Position numbers and translations under genes: made by a program
The notes under the pieces: generated by a model
The model's input: the letters and a program-made list of their open reading frames with translations, nothing else
Database searches by the model: none
Told to the model about the DNA's origin: nothing
From: a virus
IMG/VR virus record: IMGVR_UViG_3300029319_000019
Span: 1-64,000 of that record
Reading direction: 5' to 3' (one strand)
DNA: 64,000 bases
Part shown: in pieces, positions 1 through 11,700 of the stretch
Layout: every line of letters begins with the position of its first letter
Numbering within the stretch: the first letter of the stretch is position 1

Positions 1-636
1 ATAGTGGAATTAAAATGTAATGATGTTCCTATAACTTTGTTTGATACTTTTTTTGTAGATAAGAAACCATATAAGGTTAATGATATTTCTTTAGAGGTAG
101 TAGACTACAAACCTAATTACATTTTATCTGTAGCTAAGTTAACTAAGTCTTCATTGTTTTTGCTGCCTATGCTTGGCGGTAATAGAAAACTATTTATGTA
201 TGATAAGTTATTTGTTAATGCATTTATAGCAGCTGAAGAACATAAAGACTGTATTGCTTTGCTGTACAGATTTTCAGGTGATACTATCTTTCTGAAGTTT
301 GAACAAGCTTTGAAGAAGTTTAGAAACTTTAGAGATACTTTTGATCCATCTCCATACTTTGTAATGTTTGTATTTGATATACCTACAGATTACAAAGCTG
401 ATTATCAATTGTTTATCAGAGGTAAATATTCAGAGTTTAGTCCTGTTTACAAAACTAGAATACTAGATTTTCATAACTTTAATATCCATGGTCAGATGGC
501 TCAGATATTATTTAAAGATGAAAAGCGCAGACTACGTTTGCAAGAAGAACTAAACACAGAGATAGATCCTGATTCAGAACTGCTAAGTATTATAGATGTA
601 GAACAAGAAACGTTTAATCCAAAAATTTATATATGA
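1..636 (+). CDS. Conserved phage protein of unknown function (probably 5'-truncated)
   Basis: The frame is open to the window edge. The first available start is a GTG at position 4, giving 210 residues, but the frame has no stop before it, so the true start probably lies outside. The protein is soluble and mixed alpha/beta, with no signal peptide or membrane segment. The N-terminal half contains a short aromatic stretch (LFDTFFVDKKPY) and the centre a run around DPSPYFVMFVFD. I do not recognise a characterised family. Its stop overlaps the start of the uracil-DNA glycosylase gene (ATGA), so the two are translationally coupled and probably belong to the same DNA-metabolism transcript. Confidence 0.7.
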   Translation: MVELKCNDVPITLFDTFFVDKKPYKVNDISLEVVDYKPNYILSVAKLTKSSLFLLPMLGGNRKLFMYDKLFVNAFIAAEEHKDCIALLYRFSGDTIFLKFEQALKKFRNFRDTFDPSPYFVMFVFDIPTDYKADYQLFIRGKYSEFSPVYKTRILDFHNFNIHGQMAQILFKDEKRRLRLQEELNTEIDPDSELLSIIDVEQETFNPKIYI

Positions 637-1349
637 GTGCAATAAAAAAGCAAGTAGGGGACTGGTATCCCTTGCTTGAACCGATAGTCAAGTCTAATTA
701 CTTTAAAAGTTTAACGACATCAATAAAGAAAAGTAAAGCAGAGGGTAGAATTATATACCCTGATACTAAGCTTACTTTTCGTGCATTTAAACTTTGCCCT
801 TTGTCAAACCTTAGAGTAGTTATACTTGGACAAGATCCATACCACGACGGTAGCGCAACCGGTCTAGCTTTTGCTAACAGTAACAATAGCTTAAGAGTTA
901 GTCCTAGTTTATCCTGGATTAAGAAAGCTTTAGAACATGAGTATAAGACTTTATGTCTTGACTTTGATTATGATCTAACTAGCTGGGCTGATCAAGGCGT
1001 GCTGCTACTTAATACTGCCTTAACTGTTGAAAAAGGCAAAGCCGGTTCACACACTGTGTTGTGGAACGAGTTTACAAAACAATTATTAACCAGTCTTTCA
1101 GGTAATATAGACAATATTGTCTATGTTCTATGGGGCAAAAAAGCTCAAGATTATGAAAAATTCATACAAGGGAATAACAAAATTGTTAAAGCGCCTCATC
1201 CCGCAGCTGATGCTTACACCGGTGGTAGTGCTGGCTTCCATACTAGTAATAGTTTTACTAGAGTTAACGCGTTTCTTGAAACGCCTATTAAATGGAATAC
1301 ACACTGTGGCGAACCATTGCCTAGAGAGATTACTGAAGTACCTTTTTAA
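633..1349 (+). CDS. ung: Uracil-DNA glycosylase, family 1
   Basis: This enzyme removes uracil from DNA by hydrolysing the N-glycosidic bond. The 238 residues match the usual length of family 1 UDG. The water-activating motif GQDPYH is at residues 66-71 with catalytic Asp68. A uracil-pocket segment LLLNTALTV is at 124-132, and the strand VYVLWGKKAQ is near 163-172. The DNA-intercalation loop begins HPAADAY at 189, with catalytic His189, although the canonical HPSPLS order is altered to HPAADA. The ATG overlaps the upstream stop. Ung is a recurrent gene of crAss-like phages and limits uracil in phage DNA or base-excises host DNA. The next gene starts 3 nt downstream. Confidence 0.95.
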   Translation: MSAIKKQVGDWYPLLEPIVKSNYFKSLTTSIKKSKAEGRIIYPDTKLTFRAFKLCPLSNLRVVILGQDPYHDGSATGLAFANSNNSLRVSPSLSWIKKALEHEYKTLCLDFDYDLTSWADQGVLLLNTALTVEKGKAGSHTVLWNEFTKQLLTSLSGNIDNIVYVLWGKKAQDYEKFIQGNNKIVKAPHPAADAYTGGSAGFHTSNSFTRVNAFLETPIKWNTHCGEPLPREITEVPF

Positions 1350-1352
1350 ATT

Positions 1353-1898
1353 ATGAAACAATTAGCAAGAATAATTAAAGACTGTGGCCATCGAGGAAAA
1401 GTTGGTCATGTATATGAAGTAATAGAAACTAATCCTAGAGAAGGATTTAGGCTTATAATGCCTGGAGAAACTCAGTTTAGTTTTTGGTATCCAAAGGATT
1501 GTGTAGAAAAAGTTGAGCCTGGTGCATGCACTGTGCCTACTACTGATCCTGTATCATGGGAAGAAAAGGTAAAAGCTTTAGATGAGATTACCACGGGTCT
1601 GAATATAGATAAGTGGAAAGTCCCTGAGAATGCAGATTTTGCGTGGCACTTGGACAAAGTTACTGAATCCATTACTAATTTACTGAAGGAAAAGAACGCT
1701 GCGTATGGAAACACGGCGCTCAATCCTCTTGGTGTGTTTAGTAAACTTGGAGCAAGTGAAGCTATCAAAGCTAGGATAGATGATAAACTAGCCCGCATAG
1801 CTAACAAAGGATTGAACGATGATACAGAAGACACAGCTAGAGATCTAGTTGGTTATCTGTTGTTACTGCTCATGTCTTTAGAAAGAGAAGGGAAGTAA
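1353..1898 (+). CDS. Nmad1/DUF1599-like protein with an N-terminal SH3-like region
   Basis: The protein has 181 residues. The N-terminal part (about 1-57) looks like a small beta-barrel or SH3-like fold with two Cys (C11, C50). The C-terminal part (about 95-178) matches the DUF1599 'nucleotide modification associated domain 1' pattern: a KNAAYGNTALNPLGVFSKLG segment, then IDDKLARIANKG and a DTEDTARDLVGYLLLLL helix. The helical Asp/Glu pattern resembles MazG-like all-alpha NTP pyrophosphatases. Families of this kind are often found beside DNA base-modification or dNTP-pool genes, and its neighbour here is UDG. The stop at 1896-1898 directly abuts the stop of the convergent late operon. The domain call is by pattern recognition; the activity is inferred. 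Confidence 0.7.
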   Translation: MKQLARIIKDCGHRGKVGHVYEVIETNPREGFRLIMPGETQFSFWYPKDCVEKVEPGACTVPTTDPVSWEEKVKALDEITTGLNIDKWKVPENADFAWHLDKVTESITNLLKEKNAAYGNTALNPLGVFSKLGASEAIKARIDDKLARIANKGLNDDTEDTARDLVGYLLLLLMSLEREGK

Positions 1899-4800
1899 TT
1901 ATTTATACGTACCTGATATGAAGTACTTAGCCGCATCTTCTGGGGAAGCTGATTTATTCAGACCTCGAAGAAGCGGTATTAAGTCTTCAAGATCTTTCTG
2001 TATCTTTCTATCACCCTTGTTATAGCGACCTGTCTTTCTTTGATAAAATATTTCTTTTTCATCTATTGGTATTCCAACATTGTACATAAACTCTAGACTT
2101 ATTTGGTCTATTAGTCCTTGTACTTTTTCTATCTGTCTAGCTGTTGCTGTTGGAGATTTAAGTATTCTTATTGCTTCTGCTGTACCATATAGTGGTAGCC
2201 ACTGCTGTACTTCAGCTCTATATCTTAATGCTTGATATAATAAGAAATTGGTTGCCCATGTTTTTTCATCATCATCTATATTGCTTAATGCTGCTATTAT
2301 TACACCGGCTACAGCTAAAGATGATAGATCAGTAACTGTACGTTTAACGTTTTGTTTTTCCATATCAGTTAACTTACCGTATACTTCTTGAGGCATTTCT
2401 TTTTCTCTGACACTTTCTCTTAGCATGTTCCAGAATGATATGTATGTACCTTGTGTAACTGCACCAAGTTCTTCGTCAACATGTATAGATGGTCCATTAA
2501 CACCTCCATGACCATAACGCTTTCTGATACCTGGGTTCATCCAGCTACGGAATAGCATAAATAATTTACCATACCATATTCTGTTTAGAGTTGGTCTGTC
2601 AAAACTACCTTTAGTCTGGTTAGTTCTTCTACTTAAACCTTGTATTAGATTTATAAAATCATATCTATTAAAGTTTGCAACTCTTGGATCTACAGACATC
2701 TTACCTTTTTTATCTATGAGTAATAAATCATATAGATTAGCAGGGTTACCGCTTTCATTCATTATTACATTACCATCCTTATCTTTTAACTTACCTTCTA
2801 AGTTCTTCATCAAAGCTAACATTCTTGTAGAAGATGCTTCATGCTCAGCTGCTTGCTGTACTACGAGTGCATTACCTAGCTGTAAAGCTTTACGTAAATT
2901 TCCTCCTACTAATCTATTACCTTCTTGATCTGTAAACTCAGTTAATGCATCAAAGAATTCTAATGCTTTACCTAACTTTGTTTCAGGCATAAATTTACCG
3001 GTATCAGTTAATCCTGCACCTTCCGCCCAATACTGTGACTTTGCCCAAGCTAAGTCTTTTATATTAAAAAATTGTCCCGCATTTGCTTCAGCTACAATAG
3101 CCATATTATCTATCAAACTCTGGTTAAAACCTTGTAAGAAGTTGAATGATAAAGTATTTATTGCAGTGAATGCATTGATTGCATCTACAGTTTTAGTTAG
3201 TGATATTCCTTTTAGGTTTTGTTTTAGTTGTATCTGCCCAAACATTATAGTATCTACAAAGTCATTTACATGTTTTAAAGTATAAGACTCGCCTGGTTTT
3301 TTTGCAGGTAGTTTGTATCCTAGTTTACTAGCTACTTGACTCAGGTATGCGACACCTTGACTATCAAGCTCCATGGTATCTCTGTTCTCTATGATGTTTC
3401 TGAATAACATCACGTGTCCATAGATTTCACTTTTTGCTTTGAAGTTGTGTGCCATATCTCTAAATAGATATAAACTGCTAGCTACATCTCTAGATACATC
3501 CTTAGATTCTATAGGCCTTGTATGATATACAGGCACTGATTTTTTTAACTCTCCTGTTTTTTCATTATATATACCAAACACTCTATCAGTTTCTTTTACT
3601 GTAAATCCTTCTGATAGCATATCTTTTGTAGCAGGTATAAATCCTTGTTCTTTTAATCTGTCGTAATCTCTTTTACGAACAGATGGTAGTAGATATGAAA
3701 ACTCATCCCAGGTATTTTTAGGCATACGCTTTTTACCTATCATTGCATGTGCTTCTCCAAAGCTTTTTAATGTAAAGTCATAAAACTTTTTAAGTCTTGC
3801 ATCGTTTTGTATCTTAACATACTTTGGATTTTCATATATAGATTGTTTTGGTTTAACTAAGTCTGCTCTTGGATTACCTGTTTCAGGGTTTAGTATACGT
3901 TTTAGAGTAGTTTCTGCATCGTTGTATTGTATTCTAGCTGCTTCTGCGGCCCCTACTTTACCTGCTTCGTATGCTTTTTCTTCTGTTTTTAAAGCATCTT
4001 TTTTTATCTTTTCATATCCAGCTATAATCTTTTCGTATCCTTCAATTGGTTCAGTGTTTTGCTCAAACCATTTATCTACTTCTTTATAATATGCGGTTCT
4101 ATTTTTAGCATTCTCTGTGCTAAAGGTCCAGTTCTTACGCTCCTGTTCATACTTTGCTTGTGATTTATAATCAGCTCTCATTGGCTTTTTATATTTCTTT
4201 CCAAGCTCCTTATACATTTCACGCTTATTGTTTTCGTACTTGTCTATATCTGTTGGTTGTACTAGTGATAGTACTTTAATTGTTTCTGTTTCTCCAAGAG
4301 AGTTTTGAGTTTGATAATCTACCTCTTCTACTATATCTTCATATAACTTTTCTACATCTTCTTCAGGCTGACCTTGCGCGAACTCTTGATATTGTTCATT
4401 TAGATCGCCTTTAAAATCAAGAGTCATATCATTCTTTTTGAATGTAGCTTCTTTTACAGACTTGGTAAACAATTGTATTGTTGCTTCTGATGAATACATT
4501 AAAGGATCAAAGTAGTAAGAGAATGCACTTTTATCTCTATGAGCTTCTGTCATTTCTCTTATCAAAGGTTCTCTACCAGTTAACTTTCTATTCTTGAAAC
4601 TTTGAACAGTCATTCGTTGTGCTTGCTTGTTAAAGTTTTCTTCAGTTATTACCCCTCTATCTCTTTTGTTTTTTAATTCTTTATATTCGTTAGCAAACTT
4701 TCCTTTTTCTATCTCACTTTCAAATCTTCTCCAACGCCCGTGCTCTTCAATGTTTTTTACAATAGCATCTAGTTGTGGATCTACTGCTTCATTGTGATAA

Positions 4801-5759
4801 CCAATTAATATATCAGCCATTATAGGGATTATCTCTTGTTCAAACTGGTTGTTCAATCTTTCAGCTGTAGATATTGTATCAGAAAGCATATCTAACATTA
4901 CATCTAATCTACCTACAGCACCTAACGCTTTTTGATCTAGCACTATTTGTTTTAGTTTTAATAGTGTATCTACAGCATCTAGTGATTCTTTTATGGCATA
5001 CATGTTATTTAGATTAACAAATGTAGCTTGTTCTTCCCTAGGCATGTTCATAATAGAATCAAACTCTAGCACTGCGTTATCTATATTATCTTTGTTCGCA
5101 ACTATAAACGTGTAGAAGTCATCTACTCTGTTGATTCTTTTTACAGCTGCTTGTAGTTGTAGTAATCTTTTTTCTTTTTTAGTTCTCTCTTCTTCTGGTA
5201 AGTTTTTTAAATCTTCTATCTCAGACTCTATGATAACTTTAGCATCTATTGCTAGCTTTTGCATTTCATCATAAGCCTGCGCATCTGTTCTATATGTTTT
5301 AGGTAATGGTTTTTGTTCTACCTCTTCTGTTAAACTTTGACCAACGTTATCATTAGCTCTTTGATTTAGTTTTTTATCTAACTCATACTGATTGCCATAC
5401 GTTATGTCTGCATTTCTATCTTTAACGGCGTCAGCAAAGTTTAGAATAAGATTGTTTACAGATATTTGATATAGGTTTGTATTCTTCTTTGTAGTGGGAT
5501 CTACAATACTTTCTACAAATGTAGATGTTAGTAGTCCAGGCAGCAAACTAGGGTTGTCTATGTATCCTAATTGAACTAGATCTTCCTGTGTTGCGTATAC
5601 TCCGTCTCTTCCTTGAACAGCTCTCACAGCTCCAGTCTCTTTTAGTATGTCTATTACTTTATCAACCTTTCTAGTTCCCGGATTAGAGTTATCAATGTAG
5701 TCAAACAATGTGGTTAACATTGTATTCTCTTCTTTATTTACAAATATCTTACAAGCCAT
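1899..5759 (-). CDS. Giant virion cargo/ejection protein (about 1286 aa), last gene of late operon
   Basis: I chose the ATG at 5757-5759 (MACKIF...), which overlaps the upstream stop as TAATG. A start five codons earlier is possible (1291 aa). The protein is mostly helical and highly charged, with long Lys/Glu-rich coiled-coil stretches in the first 600 residues. One hydrophobic helix lies near 1141-1160 (around LAVAGVIIAAL), about 125 residues from the C-terminus. It directly follows the predicted virion RNA polymerase gene, and both proteins begin MAC. In crAss-like phages large helical proteins next to the polymerase are packaged cargo delivered with the genome, so an ejection role is inferred. 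I looked for a HExxH zincin motif and found none. Confidence 0.85.
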   Translation of the reverse strand: MACKIFVNKEENTMLTTLFDYIDNSNPGTRKVDKVIDILKETGAVRAVQGRDGVYATQEDLVQLGYIDNPSLLPGLLTSTFVESIVDPTTKKNTNLYQISVNNLILNFADAVKDRNADITYGNQYELDKKLNQRANDNVGQSLTEEVEQKPLPKTYRTDAQAYDEMQKLAIDAKVIIESEIEDLKNLPEEERTKKEKRLLQLQAAVKRINRVDDFYTFIVANKDNIDNAVLEFDSIMNMPREEQATFVNLNNMYAIKESLDAVDTLLKLKQIVLDQKALGAVGRLDVMLDMLSDTISTAERLNNQFEQEIIPIMADILIGYHNEAVDPQLDAIVKNIEEHGRWRRFESEIEKGKFANEYKELKNKRDRGVITEENFNKQAQRMTVQSFKNRKLTGREPLIREMTEAHRDKSAFSYYFDPLMYSSEATIQLFTKSVKEATFKKNDMTLDFKGDLNEQYQEFAQGQPEEDVEKLYEDIVEEVDYQTQNSLGETETIKVLSLVQPTDIDKYENNKREMYKELGKKYKKPMRADYKSQAKYEQERKNWTFSTENAKNRTAYYKEVDKWFEQNTEPIEGYEKIIAGYEKIKKDALKTEEKAYEAGKVGAAEAARIQYNDAETTLKRILNPETGNPRADLVKPKQSIYENPKYVKIQNDARLKKFYDFTLKSFGEAHAMIGKKRMPKNTWDEFSYLLPSVRKRDYDRLKEQGFIPATKDMLSEGFTVKETDRVFGIYNEKTGELKKSVPVYHTRPIESKDVSRDVASSLYLFRDMAHNFKAKSEIYGHVMLFRNIIENRDTMELDSQGVAYLSQVASKLGYKLPAKKPGESYTLKHVNDFVDTIMFGQIQLKQNLKGISLTKTVDAINAFTAINTLSFNFLQGFNQSLIDNMAIVAEANAGQFFNIKDLAWAKSQYWAEGAGLTDTGKFMPETKLGKALEFFDALTEFTDQEGNRLVGGNLRKALQLGNALVVQQAAEHEASSTRMLALMKNLEGKLKDKDGNVIMNESGNPANLYDLLLIDKKGKMSVDPRVANFNRYDFINLIQGLSRRTNQTKGSFDRPTLNRIWYGKLFMLFRSWMNPGIRKRYGHGGVNGPSIHVDEELGAVTQGTYISFWNMLRESVREKEMPQEVYGKLTDMEKQNVKRTVTDLSSLAVAGVIIAALSNIDDDEKTWATNFLLYQALRYRAEVQQWLPLYGTAEAIRILKSPTATARQIEKVQGLIDQISLEFMYNVGIPIDEKEIFYQRKTGRYNKGDRKIQKDLEDLIPLLRGLNKSASPEDAAKYFISGTYK

Positions 5760-8700
5760 TATTTTATTGTACAAGCTTTTGTTATAACCACCTCTCTAGT
5801 TGTTGGTGCTGGTATTGTTATTTCTTTTATTTTTCTATCCATTATAGGGCTAGCTGTTGTTTCACCTGTCTTTTCTTTACGTAGAGCGCTTTGATCTTCA
5901 ACGTTTCCAACTTCATTTACTTGTCCTTTTATCCCTTTCTGTTGAAGTTTTGCATAAATATCTTCTCCTACCTTCACATATATCTCAGGTCCATCTATTC
6001 CAGTGTTACTTACAAAGTAGTCTGGTTTATTACCTTTTCGTGTAATTTTGTAGTTGTTATTTCTATCTCTAGCTACTGCCCTAGAAGATACTGTTGGTAA
6101 CATAAAATTTCCGCCAGGTGTGTGCGTTCCAAAGTTACGAATAAAATCGTGAATAAAGTCATCAAAGTATTCATTGTTGTAAGATTGGTTCTCAATACTA
6201 GAGAAGAACTGCACTGGAGATTGTTGCTCTTCATTTAATATGTTTGTAGTAAATGCTTCTGGTGGTATTATGTCCATGTAAGATCCTCTTCTAGGATGAA
6301 AGCCAGATGTCATTAACTGATTAGCTACTAGGTCCTGTGCAAACTCTTTTACTTCAGAGTCTTCACTAAGTAATAGTTGTCTAAAACTATCTACTAGGGC
6401 ATTCTTTTCTGTAGCATTTAGATTATAAGTTGTATTCAAGTCTATTGTAAATACTATGCTTTGTGTATTGTTTGTAGTGCTTGATTGTAATAGGTCAAAG
6501 AATATATTGTTTTGTACCTTACCACTCTTTCTTAAATTATACAATCTAGTTGCTATGTTATCGTTTGGATTTGTATACAGTTTTTTAAATCTTTCTATAG
6601 ATGTATAATCTTTCAAAGGATTGTTTACATCTTGACTAGTCACCATCTTTAAGAACAACGCTCTGTCTATAAACTTATGTGTAGCTGCATCAAATCTTTT
6701 CTTACCAGTTAAGAATTTTAGTTTTTCTTTGAAGTTGTAGAACGCTGCTCTATTGTTTATAAAGCCTGCTTGATCTCCAGCTTTGATAGTTTCATTTAGT
6801 ATGTTTCTATATGTAGCTTGTATGGGCGAAATAACTTCATCAAACTCTGCTATTGATAAGTCTCTATTTATAAATGTTTCTACTCCGGATATAGCATTTT
6901 CTTCTCTTAGCACCTCGTTTTCTTTTTCAATAAACTCTCTTACACCGGATATTTCATTAACATTATCAAGACCATCAGGATTCATAACTTGGAATGATCT
7001 ACTCAACTCTCTTCCAGTCTTTACTAGAATATTGAAATTGTTTAACATTTTTAATTGAGTTGTATCATCTTCTGTTCTACTGTCTAGTTCTTCCAATGTC
7101 ATATTTTGTACAGACTTTTCTAGATCTCTACTCATTCCATACTCTTTTCCTATCTCTTGTATAGATATAAATAGTTGGCTTGGATTGTAGCCATTAGCTC
7201 TAGCATGCTGTATTGTTTTTACAATAGATGGTTGTGTTAGAAACTTAACTACATACTCTACGGGCACACCAGTTGTAAGCATTAGTCCTGCCACAGGCAC
7301 TGTAAATATATTATCATTTATATCTATTTGTATAGGTTTGCTAGCTGCGTCAACAGAAGCAGATAAATATAAAGATAGAGTTGAGTTTACAAATTTATTA
7401 GAAGGAAGACCAGTAGAAAAATCATGAGCATATGTTTCACCTATATTTTGAAATTCTACACCTTCTATTATTGGGTATCTTTTAAATACATTTCCATTAA
7501 AATCTCCAAGATCTGGTATTCTAAGACTTCCCATTTGAGCAACGTTATGTCCTGATAACATATTAGCCCATAGTCCTATCAATGCATTACCGGCTTTGTT
7601 ACGCATTTCCATTTCAATCTCGTTTAGAGGATTGTTGTAGTCAATAGCTTTTGATAAACTTAACTCAGCTGCTAAGTTTTCTAGCTCTTTACCATCCAGT
7701 GGATCAAATACTTCTTGTAGATACGCAGGACTTGTAATAAGATCCATCATAGTATCATATATCTTTTGATCTCTCTTCTGTCTATCAGTTTCACTAGATG
7801 TTTCTTTTTGCATGACCATCATTTTATCTACGTCAAAGTCACTACCCATCTGTGTTGTTATACCTCCAGGCACTACAATAGCTTTTTCATGGGACTCAGG
7901 TAAAAACTGTACTACTTTTAATGGTAGCATAGAGTTCTTACCTTGGTTAGGTATACGGTATCCTATGACTTTTAGTCTTGAGTCATTTGGATCTACATCT
8001 GCTATGTTTGTACCAGGCTCAAACCCTAAATCACTAGCTCGCATTAACATCTCTGCATGCCACATACCGCCTTCTTCTACATACATTCTAAGTTCTTTTG
8101 TCTGTCCTTGGCTATCTATGTATCCACCAGGCTCTGCTATCTGAACTAGTTCTTTGCCTTTTATCTTTTGTGTGTATACGTTATTGTTAAACATGCTAAA
8201 GAACACTTGTTCAAACTTAGCCTGGTAGTTAGGAAATGCTAGAGGTATATCAAAGCGCAAATCGTTATCACCGTTAGGCACTATGTCTAATGCCCCCAAG
8301 TAGGAGTCAGGAAGTTTTTTATCTCTTAGCGTTCTTACTAGAGCGTCCCTTAGTTTTTCTAAGTATTTTCTTTTTGCATTTAGTCTCTGTTCAGTAGTCT
8401 TAGCATTGTTTAGTTCTGTTATTCCTAGCTCATCTTGTAATGCTTTTAGATCTTCATTTACATTTTCTGAAACTAGTTCGTGGAATGTATTATATAAAGG
8501 TTTGTCTTCAGGTCTTAGGTTAGCTAGTATGTTTTTACGAACCTGTCTTGCAAATACTATTTCAGGCTTTGCAACTCTTGATATAGTTTGTGGAAATCTT
8601 AAGTTTCTAGATTTCTTTTTTATTATAGAGTCTTTTATGTTAGATAGATCATCGTTATATAAATCTATAACAAGACCTGGTGTACCTTTTGTAGCTCCTT

Positions 8701-11700
8701 CTTCATTTGCAACGCCTATGTTGTTTTCTATCATTACTGTTCGCAGTCTGTCTGCTACTGGGTAGTTTGCTGTAAACTCTGAGGTTAATACTGTGTATGA
8801 GTTCTTATCCATATGTAATACAGGCACACCGTTCTGAACAGTTAGCTCTTCATGGTACGGTTTCTGTGGATATATAGGTCTAGGATTACCTTCGTTGTCT
8901 ACGTAACCTCTACCTGCCATCTCATTATCATATGCTTCTTGATCTTTTTCGGTCCACTGACCTTTACCTTGTTGTATGTCTCTATACATTGGAACAGTTA
9001 TATAAGCTTGCGCATCTGTTTTAACTGTAGACTGATAGTTCCTTGTTATCTCAGTAGCTTCATCTTGTTCTAATTGTCTAAGTCCCGCTTTATTACTTGT
9101 TAGAGCTGCATCTAAATCATCCACTACATCTCTAGCGCCAAACGGATCTTGAAAGTCTAGCTCTCTAAACGTTATAGCATTATACTCTTCAGGCATACCC
9201 CATGTAGGATCACCTTGTACATCTCCTTTTATAGATAGTTTATTTCCAGGCGTGGTTAGAAGACGCATTCTTTTGTAGAAGTCTGCAGGACTTTTAGCAA
9301 AACTATAGCCGCCACGTAAAAATTTATTTAGTTCTATTCTAGCATAGAAATCATTTAGTACAAAGTTTCTTATGTCTTCATCACTTCTAATACTTTCATG
9401 CAGCTCTGTTCTATCAAGCCCTATATTATTAGAATAGTCTAGCATTTCTTGTTGATACTCTCCTATTCTAGTAAATGTCTTATCTACTAATTCTTCTACC
9501 TTGTCATTTATAAGTTGATATTTTGGATTCTCAGGATGATACTGTTTCATAGATTGTATCAAAGATTTGAATCCTAGCTCTGTGCTTACATAATCATTTT
9601 GTAATGATAGTATTTGTGGGTTTTTAAACACAGGAGCGCCTAGCTTTGGATGTGTAAATAGATCGTCTAGTTTAATAACTAATGGGTTCTCTCCTTTTGG
9701 ATAGTGGTAGCCTTCTATTAGTTTACTTATATCTTTAGTTTCTTTAGCTTCAATGATTGCATCTTCAGCTGCCTGCATTACAGACAAGTCTTGTAGTATA
9801 AATCCTTTGATTACTTCTCTTGGACTTGTATCCTTTAACTTATTTATACGTTTTACTGGTAAGAATCCCAGCTGATCTCTATCTGCTTGTGTAGATACTG
9901 CAATATACATTACATCCTCAGTCCCATTATTAGCATAGAAGTTTAATCTAGCAGTCAAAGACTCTTTTTCATTCTGTACTTTGTAACCTCTACCTTCACT
10001 TTTATCTTTTGCTGTTTTAGATGCGTCATATATTTGATAGTCAAAGATGGCTCTAAAGTTATTATCTCTTAAACTATTCATCAAAACAGACTGTGCTTTG
10101 TAAAACAATGGGTGTGTTTCATCAAAAGGATTAAATAGTTTTGTTTTCTTTAATTCTTCCCTACGCTCATTAAAACCTCTTCTAATATCAGCACCTATGT
10201 CTTTTATTGGTGTAGATGTTTGTATTGGGTAAAATGTTTTACCGCCAGCACTAAGCATAGATATAGCTCTTTGTCTTTGGAACGTTGGGTATATCTTACC
10301 TAATACACGTATTGCGCCTCTATCAGATTCAAATATATCTCTACCTTGGCTTACAGATCTAGCAAGTATCTCCATACTGCGGTTTGGTATTTGAAATAAA
10401 ATATTATTTAACGCACCAGTGCCTTCATTTCTAAAATAGTTTTGTAAGTTTTCAAATGATTCTTCTTTTGAGTTTGCAAACTGTATAGATAAATTCCATA
10501 AAAACTCATTTAGATTTCTTACGTCGTTGTCTGAATGTATGTGTGCAGGATTACTAAAGTTTCTTTTTTCTTTTTGTAGCAGGGCCCAAGCTTTCATAGC
10601 TGCAGATTGCTTCTCTTTTATTATAGATACCGTACCATCTTCTTGCTCTTTGTATGCAGCTCTTTCATTAGGCATCAATAACTCTCTAGATTGTCTTGAC
10701 CACTCTGTAACAATAGTTGTTGCTAGGTTGTTTGAGTTAGATGGTAGTATTACTACATCTTTTTTAGTTACATCTTTTTCTTGTGTAGGATCAGGTTTTG
10801 TTTTTACAAACGTCTTAACCATACTAAACTTGTTGTATGTCTTAGAAAAGTTGTAATGAAAAGCTGCTTGTTGCTTAGGCGTTAGTGTCTTTAGTTTAGC
10901 TACTACAGGAACTAGATTCTTTTTATATTTAGACAGTCTAGTTATTTCTGCTAGCTGTTCTTTAAAACTTAGCTTATCAACTGAAGCCTCTGCTATATCT
11001 GGGTAGATCTCTTCTAAAGGTATTGCTGTTTGATAGTTTAGTTCGTTGTTCTCAGTTCTTCGTATGTCTAATAAGAATTCTTTTACTTCTGCAGACAGGT
11101 TTAGTACAGGGTTCTCTTCAAGTCTAGATATTTGATGAATCTTTACAGGCGTGTCATCAACCTCTAACAACTCTCCTTGATCGTCTTTTATTCTAATACC
11201 AAAACTTTCTAGCTCTTCTTTTATCTTAGTTCTCCATCCGCTTGTAGTTTCTGTATCACTCCAGTTTTTGTAAACACTTATCATTACAGTTCCTACTTTA
11301 TTTCTTCCTTCAACACTGTTAGGTATATCATCTTTAAACTGTACGCCTTCAGGCATAGCTGCTATCATGGCAGTCTTACCTTGTTTTATTCCTATGTTTA
11401 CTAACTCTACCGCTTTCTCTACAGACTCTTGTGTTGGAGCCCCAAACTCATTTGTTGGCCAACCGCTGAATGCTTCAGCTGCAACTCTATTTGCAATGAT
11501 ACCTTTGTCTGTTTTACTACCAGGGTTAAGTAGCTCTGATATTCTATCTTTAAATTCTTGTGGACTGTTTCTACGTATGTCATTAGCAAATGTAACGACA
11601 GTGTCTATAACTTGTTTTTGTCTTTCGTATCTTAAGTTACTATTTGTTTGTGCTTGTGTTAGTTTAGCTGGTATTATTATTCTTTGACCGCTAGTAGCTA

